DNA of 64,000 bases, from contig NZ_CP115300.1 of assembly GCF_027625935.1 (NCBI RefSeq), positions 4,836,001 through 4,900,000 of the forward strand, given 5' to 3'. Each line of letters begins with the position of its first letter. Position 1 is the first letter of the stretch. Source of the stretch: Streptomyces camelliae. Its GTDB lineage: Bacteria; Actinomycetota; Actinomycetes; Streptomycetales; Streptomycetaceae. The position numbers and the translations under genes were made by a program. The notes below the pieces were generated by a model that saw only the letters and a list, made by a program, of their open reading frames with translations, made no database searches and had not been told where the DNA came from. This document shows, piece after piece, positions 15,826 to 24,330 of this stretch.

Positions 15826-15928
15826 CCTTGAAGACACCGAGAGCATGTCGGGCGCATGATCAGGACAGCGCCGTTCCCGGCGAGTGGCGAACGAGGGCAG
15901 CTCCAGGCCGCCCGGACGGGATCGCACG

Positions 15929-16429
15929 ATGGACTCCCCCACACCGCCCGCAGGAGACCGGCCGCCGAGTGACGCGCACACGTACAGGATGCCGCTGGCA
16001 CGGCTGAGGCTCACGCCGGAGGCCAGCCACGGCCCGCTGGACGGAGCGTGGTGGCCGCGTTGCGACGCCCTGGAACTGGAGCTGCCCGCGCTCGTGGGCT
16101 CGCTCGACCCCGGCCGTGGCACGGTCACCCGCGTCACGGTGGGCGCTGCGGCCTGGCCTGACGCGCCACTGACCGTGTCGGCGCCGGACCACGTGATCGA
16201 GGTCGTCCTGAGCGACGCCGCCGCCGAGGAGCATGCCATCACCCTGGACTGCGGCACCCTGGGGCGCTGGGAGCTGCTGGTCGTCCCGCCCGACGAGCCG
16301 GCCGGAACCGCCGAACGCCTGCTGACCGCCGCCGCCGATCCGTGGAATCCGCTGTCGGCTCAGCGCACCTTGGCACATGTCGAGGACGGCTTCGGCCGGG
16401 AGGGCGCAGGGGAACAGCACGGCCCATGA
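15929..16429 (+). CDS. DUF5994 family protein
   Basis: A 166-residue protein. The signature LDGAWWPRCDALELELPALV near residues 40-60 is shared with the protein at 17725-18207 and matches, from memory, the actinobacterial DUF5994 family, whose function is unknown. The rest is soluble alpha/beta with a conserved WELLVVPPDEPAGTAERLL near the end. ATG 15929 has no strong ribosome site, so the start is moderate. It leads into a SpoIIE-type phosphatase gene about 80 bp on. In streptomycetes this family often sits among stress-response regulators; that association is general knowledge, not read from this sequence. Confidence 0.75.
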   Translation: MDSPTPPAGDRPPSDAHTYRMPLARLRLTPEASHGPLDGAWWPRCDALELELPALVGSLDPGRGTVTRVTVGAAAWPDAPLTVSAPDHVIEVVLSDAAAEEHAITLDCGTLGRWELLVVPPDEPAGTAERLLTAAADPWNPLSAQRTLAHVEDGFGREGAGEQHGP

Positions 16430-16506
16430 TGGAGTGATGGGACGGGTAGTCCTTTCGCCGGTCGACCCCGCCGCCGGTGTCCGTGTGGATCACGGTGGGT
16501 GAGCTG

Positions 16507-17700
16507 ATGACGGCCGAACCGGGCACGGACCGCTCCGAGAGCTTCGGGGAAGCGCTTCTGGGGGCGGTTCTCGACCGGGCGCACGAGCTCCCGCCCCACC
16601 TCATCGGACCGCTGGTCGCCGACGTGGTGGAGCGGCTCGGCGGCCGCCGTCCGCAGGTGCTGCTCCAGGACTACGGCCAGTTGCTGCTCGTACCTCTGCG
16701 CGGTGAGGGCCTCACGGGCGGGGATCCGCAGGACATCGACGCTTCCATCGCGGGCCGGTGCTTTCTCGATGCCCAGCCCGTCGAGATGCCCGAGGACGAC
16801 GGCGTACGGGTCCACCTGCCGCTGCTGGACGGCGGCGACCAGGTGGGCGTCATGGCCGTGACGCTGGACCGGGTCGATGACGACGACCGGCGGCTGCTGG
16901 CCAGGCTCTCCGGCCTGGTTGCCGACCTGCTGGTGACCAAGCACGGCTACTCCGACCTGTTCTTCTCCACCCGCCGCGGTGAGCCGATGAGCGTCGCCGC
17001 CGAGATCCAGTGGTCCCTGCTGCCGCCTCTGGCCATGGTCATGCCGCGGGTCGCCGTGGCCGGGATCCTGGAGCCCGCCTACGACGTGGCGGGGGACAGC
17101 TTCGACTACGCGCTCAACGGTGACATCCTCCACGTGGCCATGATCGACGCGATGGGGCACGGCCTGGGAGCGGCCACCATGGCCACCGTGGCCATCGGCG
17201 CCTACCGTCACGCCCGCCGCCTCGGTACCGGCCTGTCGGAGATCTACGCCGCCATGGACGCAGCCGTGGCACACCAGTTCGGCCCGGACCATTTCGTCAC
17301 CGCCCAGATGATGCGGCTGGACACGACCACGGGGCGGGTGCACCTGGTCAATGCGGGACACCCGCCACCGATACTCGTGCGCGATCACCGCGTCGCGCGT
17401 CGGCTGGTTGCCCCCACGACCCTCCCGGTCGGCATGGGCGGGCCGGCGCCGGAGGTCACCGAGCTGGGCTTGGAGCGCGGAGACCGCGTCCTCTGCTTCA
17501 CCGACGGGCTGATCGAGGAACACGCGGTTGGTGAAGAGCAGTTTGGGGAGGACCAGCTGATCGACTGGGTGAACCGGCTGGAGAGGACCGGTCGCGGGGT
17601 CCGGGCGGTGGCGCGCTCCCTGTCGCACACCCTCAAGCGGGCGCGGGGCGGACACACGACGGACGACGCGACGCTGCTCCTCGTGGAGTGGCGCGGCTGA
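16507..17700 (+). CDS. SpoIIE/PP2C-type serine phosphatase
   Basis: A 397-residue protein. The N-terminal half (~1-150) looks like a GAF-like sensor (PLLDGGDQVGVMAVTLDR). The C-terminal half is a SpoIIE phosphatase: EIQWSLLPP, YDVAGDSFDY, MIDAMGHG with the metal-binding Asp, HLVNAGHPPPIL, LCFTDGLIEE and HTTDDATLLLVEW near the end. Such enzymes dephosphorylate anti-anti-sigma (STAS) proteins in partner-switching. I choose ATG 16507 after GGGTGAG rather than GTG 16477. It is flanked by DUF5994 genes, one upstream in line and one convergent, as if the three form a unit. Confidence 0.9.
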   Translation: MTAEPGTDRSESFGEALLGAVLDRAHELPPHLIGPLVADVVERLGGRRPQVLLQDYGQLLLVPLRGEGLTGGDPQDIDASIAGRCFLDAQPVEMPEDDGVRVHLPLLDGGDQVGVMAVTLDRVDDDDRRLLARLSGLVADLLVTKHGYSDLFFSTRRGEPMSVAAEIQWSLLPPLAMVMPRVAVAGILEPAYDVAGDSFDYALNGDILHVAMIDAMGHGLGAATMATVAIGAYRHARRLGTGLSEIYAAMDAAVAHQFGPDHFVTAQMMRLDTTTGRVHLVNAGHPPPILVRDHRVARRLVAPTTLPVGMGGPAPEVTELGLERGDRVLCFTDGLIEEHAVGEEQFGEDQLIDWVNRLERTGRGVRAVARSLSHTLKRARGGHTTDDATLLLVEWRG

Positions 17701-17724
17701 CCGCACCACCGGCCACGACAGGGG

Positions 17725-18207
17725 TCAGCCGGACGGCCTCTGCCCGCTTCCCGTGTCGATGAGGATCTGCTCCGCCTCACTGACGTTGCCGGCCAGGACG
17801 GCCTGTGCCATCGCCGCGCGGGCGGCCTCGGGCGGCGTGTCCGGTGGGACCACCAGCAGCGAGAAGAGGTCCCGGTCGCCCCGGGTGATCAGGACCGTGT
17901 CGTCACCCACCGGGAAGGAGTCCACGTGTACCACGTGGTCGCCGACGACGATCCGGGTCGGGAGCCCGTCCCAGGCCGTGGCATCCAGCCCGACGCGGGT
18001 CAGGGGGCCCAGGTGCTCGGTGAGGGCGCTCAGCAGCGCGGGCAGCTCGGCACCGATGTCGCGCGACCGTGGCCACCACGCCCCGTCGAGGACGCCTTCG
18101 CGCGATGCCGTCGTCTCCAGCCGGAGCAGTGCACTCCCCGGCCGCACGGCATGGTGCACACCGCTCGGCAGGTGCCTGGAACCAGGGGATGTGTCGGAGC
18201 CGGTCAT
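17725..18207 (-). CDS. DUF5994 family protein (second copy)
   Basis: A 160-residue paralogue of the 15929 protein: it shares LDGAWWPRSRDIGAELPALL and FSLLVVPPDTPPEAARAAM and the same order of segments. The function is unknown. The gene converges on the SpoIIE phosphatase gene with a 24-bp gap, so the phosphatase is bracketed by two paralogues. The start ATG 18207 has only a weak upstream purine stretch. The two copies are clearly diverged, so this is an old duplication rather than assembly error. Confidence 0.75.
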   Translation of the reverse strand: MTGSDTSPGSRHLPSGVHHAVRPGSALLRLETTASREGVLDGAWWPRSRDIGAELPALLSALTEHLGPLTRVGLDATAWDGLPTRIVVGDHVVHVDSFPVGDDTVLITRGDRDLFSLLVVPPDTPPEAARAAMAQAVLAGNVSEAEQILIDTGSGQRPSG

Positions 18208-18451
18208 GGAGGACCACCTGTCCGGGATCCGGTGCGAACACGGGATCCGCCTCGCTTCTGACCACGCTACTCCCCATCACCGCGAGCATCGGCGTCGCCG
18301 GGAATCGCCGGGACGCCCGCATACAGCGAGGGGAAGCCGCATGAGGGGCTGCGCGGCGGGGCACCCGGGCGGCGGAGGCTGTGAGCGAGGCCGCAAGGCC
18401 GACTGCCTGTCGGCATCAGCAGCCTCGGATACCAGCCTGAGAGCGCCAGCC

Positions 18452-18736
18452 ATGACGACACTCCGTGAACGCAAGACCTACCGCAAGGCCGTCCTCCGGC
18501 AACTCTACGGAGCCATGGAACGCAACCGACCTGAGGTCAGCGGGGCGGCACTGCGCGAGGTGCTCCGGCTGCCCGACGACGACCTGTCCGCAGCCTGCGC
18601 CTACCTGGCCGACGAGGGCCTGATCACCGTCGAGTGGACGTCGCACAAGACGCCCGCCACCGTCTCACTGTCCCATGAGGGCATCCGTTACATGGAGGAG
18701 GAAGAGGAGTGGGGTGATCCCAGGCCGAGTGAGTGA
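18452..18736 (+). CDS. Small winged-helix-like protein
   Basis: A 94-residue protein. LREVLRLPDDDLSAACAYLADEGLITVEWTS followed by the beta-hairpin-like TPATVSLSHEGIRYMEEEEE is the pattern of a winged-helix DNA-binding fold (a helix that selects short targets, then a wing) with an acidic tail. I recognise no named family. ATG 18452 follows GAGAG; the longer frame upstream is non-coding. It converges on the integrase gene with 40 bp between the stops. Confidence 0.65.
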   Translation: MTTLRERKTYRKAVLRQLYGAMERNRPEVSGAALREVLRLPDDDLSAACAYLADEGLITVEWTSHKTPATVSLSHEGIRYMEEEEEWGDPRPSE

Positions 18737-18776
18737 CACGGCTCCACGCCCGGTCGCTGCCTTTCGGGCCGGGACT

Positions 18777-20360
18777 TCAATCCCCGTGTGATGCCTGGGC
18801 GGATGTGCCGGTGGCCTGCGGATCGAACGCTGCCGGGGCGGACGGTTCGGCGGCTGCCGGACGAGACCGCGGGATCAGCTTCGCTGCCTTCTCAGCGATT
18901 TCGCGGTCGAGCTCCGGGAGCAGGCTCGTGTACGTGTCCGAGGTCAGCGTGATGGTGGAGTGCCGGAGGGTCTCCTTCACCGTGTGGATGTCGCCGCCGC
19001 CTCCGTGCGTGAGCGTCGCGGCCACGTGGCGCAGGTCCCGCAGGGTGATGGGGGGCAGGTCGGTCGTGGCGAGGATACGGCGGAAGGTCTCCGACACCGT
19101 CTCGGGGTGGAGCCAGGAGCCGTCCTCCTTCGTGAAGACCTTGCCCGTGTCCTGCCAGGCGCCGCCCCAGTCCGCACGCTCCTTGTCCTGGCGGGCCTTG
19201 TGGTCGCGCAGCACGGCGATGTTCATGCTGTCGAGCGCGATCGTGTTCGCGCTGCCGTCTGTCTTCGGCTCGGACTCGTAGGGGTCCCAGCCGTCGACCA
19301 CGATCTCCTTGGCCGGAGTGATGAGGCCGGCGCCGAGGTCGATCTCGTGCCAGTCCTGGCCGACCGCCTCGCCGCGACGGAGGCCGCGGGTGCCCATCAG
19401 GTGGAAGATCGCGTACAGCCGGTCACCCTCGGCGGCGTCCAGGAAGGCGCCGAACTGCTGCGGGGTCCAGACCATGACCGCGCCGGGGATCTCGCCCGTC
19501 TCGCGCCAGCGTCGGACCCGCTCCTCGGTCCAGAGGAGGGGCTTGGGGCGCCTGCCGGACTCCAGCTCGACGTGGGAGGCCGCGTTGAAGGTGATGAGCT
19601 GCTGGGCGATCGCGGAATTCAGCGCCGCGCGCAGGGTGCGGCGGATCGCCTGCCGGGTGGCCGGGCCGGTGATCTTTCGGAACGGCTTCATCTCCGCCAG
19701 CTTGGCCCGCTCGGCCGCGAGCAGCTTTCGCTCGGCCCCTACGGGTCGCCCGGGTTTGCTCGGCTTGCAGCGGGCGATCTGCTCGCGGCGGGCCTCGTTC
19801 TCGGCCGCGATCACCTCGTTCTCGTCGGCGATCGCGTCGAACATCTCCACCAGGTGGCCGACGTTGAGCCGGTCGAGGCGCACGTGGCCGATGCGCGGCT
19901 TCAGGTGGACGCGGATGTGGGAGGCGTAACCGTTCAGCGTGGTCTTGCGGCGCTTCTTCGCGGCGAACCACTGGTCGAGCCACTCGCCGACGGTGAGGCT
20001 GCCACGGAGGGCCAGGCCCGCACGCAGACGGCGTTGGGTCTCCTCGATGGCCGGCAGTGGGGCCTTCTCGGCCGCGACCTCCGCCAGCATGGCGGCGAGG
20101 CGCTGGAGGCTGTCGGGGTCGTCCTTGTCCGCGAGGGCCAGCAGGGAGCGGACGTGGTCGAGTTCCGACTGGGCGTCCTTGAGGGACTCGTAGCCGGCGC
20201 GGCTGAAGGAGCGACGGGTGCCGTCCTCGCGGGGCGGCAGCTCCTGGCGTATGGAGTAGTAACCGTGCTTGCGGCTCCTGCGCTTCGGGCAGGAGAAGCC
20301 GAGTTCCTTACCGGTCTTCGGGTCGCGGCAGGAGCAGCGGCGGTAGGTGGAGCCCTTCAA
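18777..20360 (-). CDS. int: Tyrosine-recombinase integrase
   Basis: A 527-residue site-specific recombinase that would integrate and excise the element at tRNA-Lys. It has an N-terminal arm-binding region with a Cys-containing start (RRCSCRDPKTGK, CPKRRSRKHG), a core-binding SAM-like domain (~120-260, TVGEWLDQWFAAKKRRKTT) and a catalytic domain with Arg in MGTRGLRRGEA (~325), LRDLRHVAATL (~438, the box-II HxxR with Arg in place of the usual first His), LRHSTI and the nucleophile Tyr in TSDTYTSLLP (~477). It overlaps the Xre regulator by ATGA and is thus co-translated. It lies 3.7 kb from attL, an odd distance. Confidence 0.95.
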   Translation of the reverse strand: MKGSTYRRCSCRDPKTGKELGFSCPKRRSRKHGYYSIRQELPPREDGTRRSFSRAGYESLKDAQSELDHVRSLLALADKDDPDSLQRLAAMLAEVAAEKAPLPAIEETQRRLRAGLALRGSLTVGEWLDQWFAAKKRRKTTLNGYASHIRVHLKPRIGHVRLDRLNVGHLVEMFDAIADENEVIAAENEARREQIARCKPSKPGRPVGAERKLLAAERAKLAEMKPFRKITGPATRQAIRRTLRAALNSAIAQQLITFNAASHVELESGRRPKPLLWTEERVRRWRETGEIPGAVMVWTPQQFGAFLDAAEGDRLYAIFHLMGTRGLRRGEAVGQDWHEIDLGAGLITPAKEIVVDGWDPYESEPKTDGSANTIALDSMNIAVLRDHKARQDKERADWGGAWQDTGKVFTKEDGSWLHPETVSETFRRILATTDLPPITLRDLRHVAATLTHGGGGDIHTVKETLRHSTITLTSDTYTSLLPELDREIAEKAAKLIPRSRPAAAEPSAPAAFDPQATGTSAQASHGD

Positions 20361-21043
20361 AGGCGTTCCTCCGGGGTGGCCTCGGTATCGGGTTCTGGCT
20401 GGTCGACATCGCCCAGCGCGGGTGGCAGGTCAGGTGGGGTGGCCCCCTCCTGGCGGAGGTCGCGACGGAGGTAACGGAGCCTGTACTTCGCCGAGATGGC
20501 CTGGTCGGCGTAATTGGCCCGCTGGCGCTCGGCCTCTTCCCGCTCGGCGCGGCTGGTGGCCGTCTTGGCCGCGAACCGAGCCCGTCCTTCCTCTTCGAGC
20601 GCGGCCAGAGCGGTGCGGACGAGGCCGGCGTGAAGCTCGAAGTCCGGGACCAGGCCCGCGTCGTAGCCGGGCACCTCCTCCTCACCGGTGAAGCGGCGCA
20701 GGGCGTCCCAGGTGGGCACGAGGTGCTGGAACGGCAGTTCCTGGGTCTGCTCGACGTAGCCGACCGGGAAGATCAGGCAGACCGGGTACGTCTCCAGGGC
20801 GGCGGCCAGGGCCATCACGTCCACGAGGGGAAGGTTGGCCCGGCGGCCGGACTCCATGTTGGCGATCACGTTGCGCGGGATGGGATGTCCGAGCTGTTCG
20901 CACCGGTCCGCCAGGTCCTGTGCGCTCCACCCCATCTCCTTCCTTCTGCGCCGGACTTCGCCGGCGACGTTGGCCTTGATCCGGTCCGCCCACTCGGGGA
21001 CGTCGTCCTCGTCACTTCCATCATCGAAGCCGCGTTGTGTCAT
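20357..21043 (-). CDS. Xre-family regulator of the element
   Basis: A 228-residue protein with an HTH domain near residues 20-75 (VRRRRKEMGWSAQDLADRCE through NVIANMESGRR) and a C-terminal helical region rich in Arg/Glu/Ala (ATSRAEREEAERQRANYADQ). It probably represses the divergent Xis/ATPase genes and its own int operon. The start ATG 21043 has no ribosome site but lies 6 nt after TAATGT, a good -10, so the mRNA is probably leaderless. It is coupled to int by overlapping start and stop. Confidence 0.85.
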   Translation of the reverse strand: MTQRGFDDGSDEDDVPEWADRIKANVAGEVRRRRKEMGWSAQDLADRCEQLGHPIPRNVIANMESGRRANLPLVDVMALAAALETYPVCLIFPVGYVEQTQELPFQHLVPTWDALRRFTGEEEVPGYDAGLVPDFELHAGLVRTALAALEEEGRARFAAKTATSRAEREEAERQRANYADQAISAKYRLRYLRRDLRQEGATPPDLPPALGDVDQPEPDTEATPEERL

Positions 21044-21139
21044 AAAGACACATTAGCTTGGCCATCCTGGTTGGTAGACGCCTGGAGCCGGACGTGATGA
21101 CTGCGTTCGCCGAGGGCTGCATGGAAAGGGGTGCACTGC

Positions 21140-21379
21140 ATGCGCGATGACGCGATGGCCGGAGACTCGAAGGGCTCGAAGGGGATGAGTCGGGAGGAGG
21201 TACTCGCCCTCCCGGTGGCGGTTGACCTGGACACGAGCAATCGAGCGCTGGGGCTCGGCCGGAGCAAGGGCTATGAGCTGGCGAAGCGAGGCGCCTACCC
21301 GTGCAAGGTGCTGCGCCTGGGCAACGCCTACCGGGTGGTGACCGCGGACTTGTGGGAGCTGCTGGGTCTGGCGGCGTGA
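21140..21379 (+). CDS. Excisionase-like HTH protein
   Basis: A 79-residue protein. DTSNRALGLGRSKGYELAKRG followed by YPCKVLRLGNAYRVVTADLWELL is the MerR/Xis-type winged helix (HTH_17): recognition helix S-K-G-Y-E-L-A, then a wing and a hydrophobic end. Small proteins of this type next to integrases act as directionality factors for excision. ATG 21140 has GGAAAGGGG 8 nt upstream. It is divergent from Xre-int across about 95 bp. Confidence 0.85.
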   Translation: MRDDAMAGDSKGSKGMSREEVLALPVAVDLDTSNRALGLGRSKGYELAKRGAYPCKVLRLGNAYRVVTADLWELLGLAA

Positions 21380-21484
21380 AGGGGCGGAAGTGTAGTAGGC
21401 AGTTCTGCGTTGAGCTGACACAGAATCGCTGGACTGTTGCAGGGGGTGGACGTACTGTCCGTGTTCCCTCGGAGGACCGAGCGA

Positions 21485-21525
21485 GTGTCCCGACTCGGGA
21501 CACAGCGCGTGTTCAGTGTCTGAAC
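21485..21525. promoter_or_regulatory. Paired palindromes upstream of the DUF3631 gene
   Basis: GTGTCCCGA-C-TCGGGACAC (21485-21503) has perfect 9-bp arms, and GTTCAG-TGT-CTGAAC (21511-21525) has perfect 6-bp arms. They lie in the 263-bp gap between xis and the DUF3631 ATPase, a likely promoter, and are plausible operators for the element's Xre protein or other regulators. Confidence 0.6.
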
Positions 21526-21642
21526 GCAGCGAACCTCCGGCGCGGCAACGCCGGAGGCTCTCGAATCCCCGTCGCCCGTCTCCAACGAACGATCCGCGCC
21601 GCTGGGCCTGCATGCCCGGCGGCGCAGAAGAGGAGTCACCTG

Positions 21643-22905
21643 GTGCAACCCGAGAACCCCGCGTCCTATTCCACCCCCGTATCCCCTGCCACCGCATGGC
21701 CGTCGGTCGCGGTGCCGGGCAAGCCCGACCAGGGCGAACCTGAGCCGACTGCGCCGGTCGATGCGGTCGAGACTCCGGCACCGGATCCGGAGCCGACCGT
21801 CGGCTCGGTGCTGCTGGACGAACTGCGTGCGCAGATAGCGAAGTTCGTGATCCTGCCCTCGCCGGAGGCGCTGGACGCGGTGACGCTGTGGGTGGCGGCG
21901 ACGCACTTGCAGCCGGCCTGGCAGCACGCGCCGCGGCTGGCGGTGGTGGGGCCGGCGAAGCGGTGTGGCAAGTCGCGGCTGCTGGACGTGCTGACCGAGA
22001 CGGTCCACGAACCGATGCTCACCATCAACACCACACCGGCTGCGGTCTTCCGGTCGATCACCGAGGAGCCGCCCACGCTCCTGGTGGACGAGGCGGACAC
22101 CATCTTCGGCACGCCGAAGATGGCAGAGAAGAACGAGGAGATGCGCGGCGTGCTCAACGCCGGCCACCAACGCAACCGCTACGTCACGCGGGTGGTCGGC
22201 AACGACCACACCCCGCACCGGTTCGCCACCTTCGCCATGGCGGCGCTGGCGGGGATCGGTGACCTGCCCGACACGATCATGGATCGGGCTGTGGTGATCC
22301 GTATGCGCCGCCGGGCGGAGGGCGAGCGCGTCAAGCCCTTCCGCTCCCGACGCGACATCCCCGCTCTGCACGACCTGCGCGACCGGATCGCTGCATGGGC
22401 AAGGCCGCTGCTGGATGAGGCAGCGGACCTGGAGCCGGACATGCCGGTGGAGGACCGGGCCGCCGACACCTGGGAGCCGTTGGTCATCATCGCGGACCTG
22501 GCCGCCGGATCCTGGCCCCGTCGCGCCCGAGAAGCGTGCGCACGGATGGTCGCCGCAGAGGTCGAGGCAGAGGAGGACCGGCCCGGGGGAGCCCGAATCC
22601 TCGCCGACATCCGCAGGGTGTTCGTAGCCCAGCGCGAGCCCGACAGCCTTACCACGGACGAACTACTCCACCAGCTCCGGCAGGATGCCGAGAGCCCCTG
22701 GGCGGAGTGGGGACGCAATGGGCTGAACGCCAAGGACCTGGCAGCGATGCTCCGGGAGTTCGATATCAGGCCCGGCAACGTTCGCCTCCCCGATGGAACC
22801 CAGCGCAAGGGCTACATGCGCAACAAGTTCCTCGACCCCTGGCGGCGCTACTGCCCCACTGCCCACCCAGTGGACACCAAGCCTGCCACCCCCAGCGCAG
22901 ACTGA
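21643..22905 (+). CDS. DUF3631 domain ATPase (replication/primase-like)
   Basis: A 420-residue protein matching the DUF3631 family found in actinobacterial integrative elements and phages, often fused to or beside primase domains. P-loop GPAKRCGKSRLL (~103-114), Walker B LLVDEADT (~146-153), a sensor region NRYVTRVVGNDHTPH and an arginine segment VVIRMRRR fit an AAA+-like helicase. The N-terminus (~1-60) is disordered and Pro-rich. GTG 21643 has AGGAG 7 nt upstream; the longer open frame is non-coding. It probably supports element replication or maintenance; that role is inference. Confidence 0.88.
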   Translation: MQPENPASYSTPVSPATAWPSVAVPGKPDQGEPEPTAPVDAVETPAPDPEPTVGSVLLDELRAQIAKFVILPSPEALDAVTLWVAATHLQPAWQHAPRLAVVGPAKRCGKSRLLDVLTETVHEPMLTINTTPAAVFRSITEEPPTLLVDEADTIFGTPKMAEKNEEMRGVLNAGHQRNRYVTRVVGNDHTPHRFATFAMAALAGIGDLPDTIMDRAVVIRMRRRAEGERVKPFRSRRDIPALHDLRDRIAAWARPLLDEAADLEPDMPVEDRAADTWEPLVIIADLAAGSWPRRAREACARMVAAEVEAEEDRPGGARILADIRRVFVAQREPDSLTTDELLHQLRQDAESPWAEWGRNGLNAKDLAAMLREFDIRPGNVRLPDGTQRKGYMRNKFLDPWRRYCPTAHPVDTKPATPSAD

Positions 22906-23391
22906 CCCCCGCATCCCCCGGTGGGCGTCCCTGCCGTACCTGCCGTGATCCCGCAGGTCAAAAGGCTGCAGGCAAGACGGCAACCGGCGACAAGACGGCA
23001 ACACGATCATGGTGAACCGCTGCCGCCGGGAGGACGCAGCCCGGATCCGTCTTGCGCCGTCCCACGCGTCCTCGCCGTATCACCGCAGGTCACAGCCTCG
23101 CCGAGCGGGACGGCACAACGTGGCAGTGCCGTCCCGCCCGGCCGGGGACACGACGAGACGCCGCCGGCAGGCCGCCCGCCGTCAGGTCGCGCCGCACACG
23201 CGGAAGAGCCCAACGGCCGCCGGTACGGCACATCCACGCCCCTGCCGTACCGGCCCTGACCTGCGCTTGCAACGGCCAAGACGGCAAGACGGATCACACC
23301 GCCAAACCCCAGGAGCCCCCGCTTGACCCTTCCCACCCTCACAACGACACCCACTCGTCGGGGGCACCGCCCCGACGGAGGACGGCTGTCG
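22906..23391. other. Non-coding region with CAAGACGG repeats
   Basis: No gene is supported between the DUF3631 and DUF2637 genes. The octamer CAAGACGG occurs at 22973, 22991, 23277 and 23285 on the plus strand and as CCGTCTTG at 23047. TGCCGT motifs also recur (for example 22931-22946, 23241-23249). Such a repeat-bearing gap beside replication and mobilization genes could be an origin or transfer site. Confidence 0.55.
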
Positions 23392-24159
23392 ATGACCAAG
23401 AAGGACATCGAGCGGTACACGCTCGGTGCGGCCGGAGTCGTCATCGTCGCCCTCACCATCAGCGGATTCTGGCTGTCGTACGCACACCTCGCCGAGGTCG
23501 CTGGTCAGCACGGGCTGCGCAGCTCCACCACCCGACGCTGGGCCTGGCCGGCGACCCTGGACGCCTTCATCGTCGCGGGCGAACTGCTCATGCTCCGCGC
23601 GGGCCTGCGCAGGGTGACCGACAGGTGGGCGATCGCCCTGACGGCCACCGGATCGGTCGGCTCCATCGCGCTCAACGTTGCCGGAGTCAACGGAACCGGC
23701 AGCGCAGGCACCGTTCCGCTGCTCGACTACGTGGTCGCCGCGGTCCCCCCGACCGCAGCCCTGCTGGCCTTCGGTGTCCTGATGCGGCAGATCCACCAGC
23801 TCGTCGACCAGCCTGCGGGCCATCCGGAACCCGCACCGGCTCCGGTGCCAGAACCACCGGCCACCGCCCCCGCCACGCTCGCCGAGCCACCGGCCGAGCC
23901 CGCCCAGCCGACCGTGCCACCGACCGCCGTTGCCGAGAACAGGCCGCGCGGTGGCCGTCCGCCCAGCGCCACGCTCGAGGAACTCGTGGAGATCGGCCGG
24001 ATGGCCCTCGCCGAGCACGGCACGCTCACCCGGTCACTGCTCCGGAATGCCGTCAAGGCCAAGGGCCTGACGATCAGCAGCGAGCGGCAGACCGACGTGA
24101 TGACCACCCTCCGGTCCGAAATCGAAGCCGCCGCCGAGACCGGTCCGGACAGCGGCTGA
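23392..24159 (+). CDS. DUF2637 membrane protein
   Basis: A 255-residue protein with four hydrophobic segments in the first half (TLGAAGVVIVALTISGFWLS; then TRRWAWPATLDAFIVAGELL, WAIALTATGSVGSIALNVAG and LLDYVVAAVPPTAALLAFGV). A Pro/Ala-rich linker follows, and then a C-terminal helical domain with GGRPPSATLEELVEIGRMAL. RRWAWPxxLDxFI is characteristic of DUF2637/SpdB-like proteins common in actinomycete plasmids and elements; they are thought to aid plasmid spread. ATG 23392 has GGAGGA 9 nt upstream; a TTG at 23323 with AGGAG upstream is a possible longer start. Confidence 0.85.
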   Translation: MTKKDIERYTLGAAGVVIVALTISGFWLSYAHLAEVAGQHGLRSSTTRRWAWPATLDAFIVAGELLMLRAGLRRVTDRWAIALTATGSVGSIALNVAGVNGTGSAGTVPLLDYVVAAVPPTAALLAFGVLMRQIHQLVDQPAGHPEPAPAPVPEPPATAPATLAEPPAEPAQPTVPPTAVAENRPRGGRPPSATLEELVEIGRMALAEHGTLTRSLLRNAVKAKGLTISSERQTDVMTTLRSEIEAAAETGPDSG

Positions 24160-24330
24160 CCGGAATCTCACGGGGTGACCGGAACCCCTTCCGGTCACCC
24201 CGGCCAGTCGGCCACCGGTCTCACTCGCCACCCGCTTATCCACATCTGTGGACGAGGCGGCGACTGCCTCCCTCTGCCGCCCCCTCCTGCGGAATTGCCC
24301 GCCTTCCCCGCCCATCCCGGAGCACCGCCC

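Larger units (their letters stand above)
15033..15928. other. Left end of element: arm site, repeat homology, GNAT relic
   Basis: No intact gene is supported. 15060-15115 can form a hairpin (GCAGCGTCCGAGCC pairing with GGCTCGGACGCTGC), 15125-15146 is the putative integrase arm site, and 15039-15290 is related to the sequence just beyond attR. A degenerate acetyltransferase segment follows. Confidence 0.6.

Noticed and set aside
15187..16257. A 356-residue minus-strand frame over the left end of the element
   Set aside because: Its segments are antisense to the GNAT relic and the DUF5994 gene.
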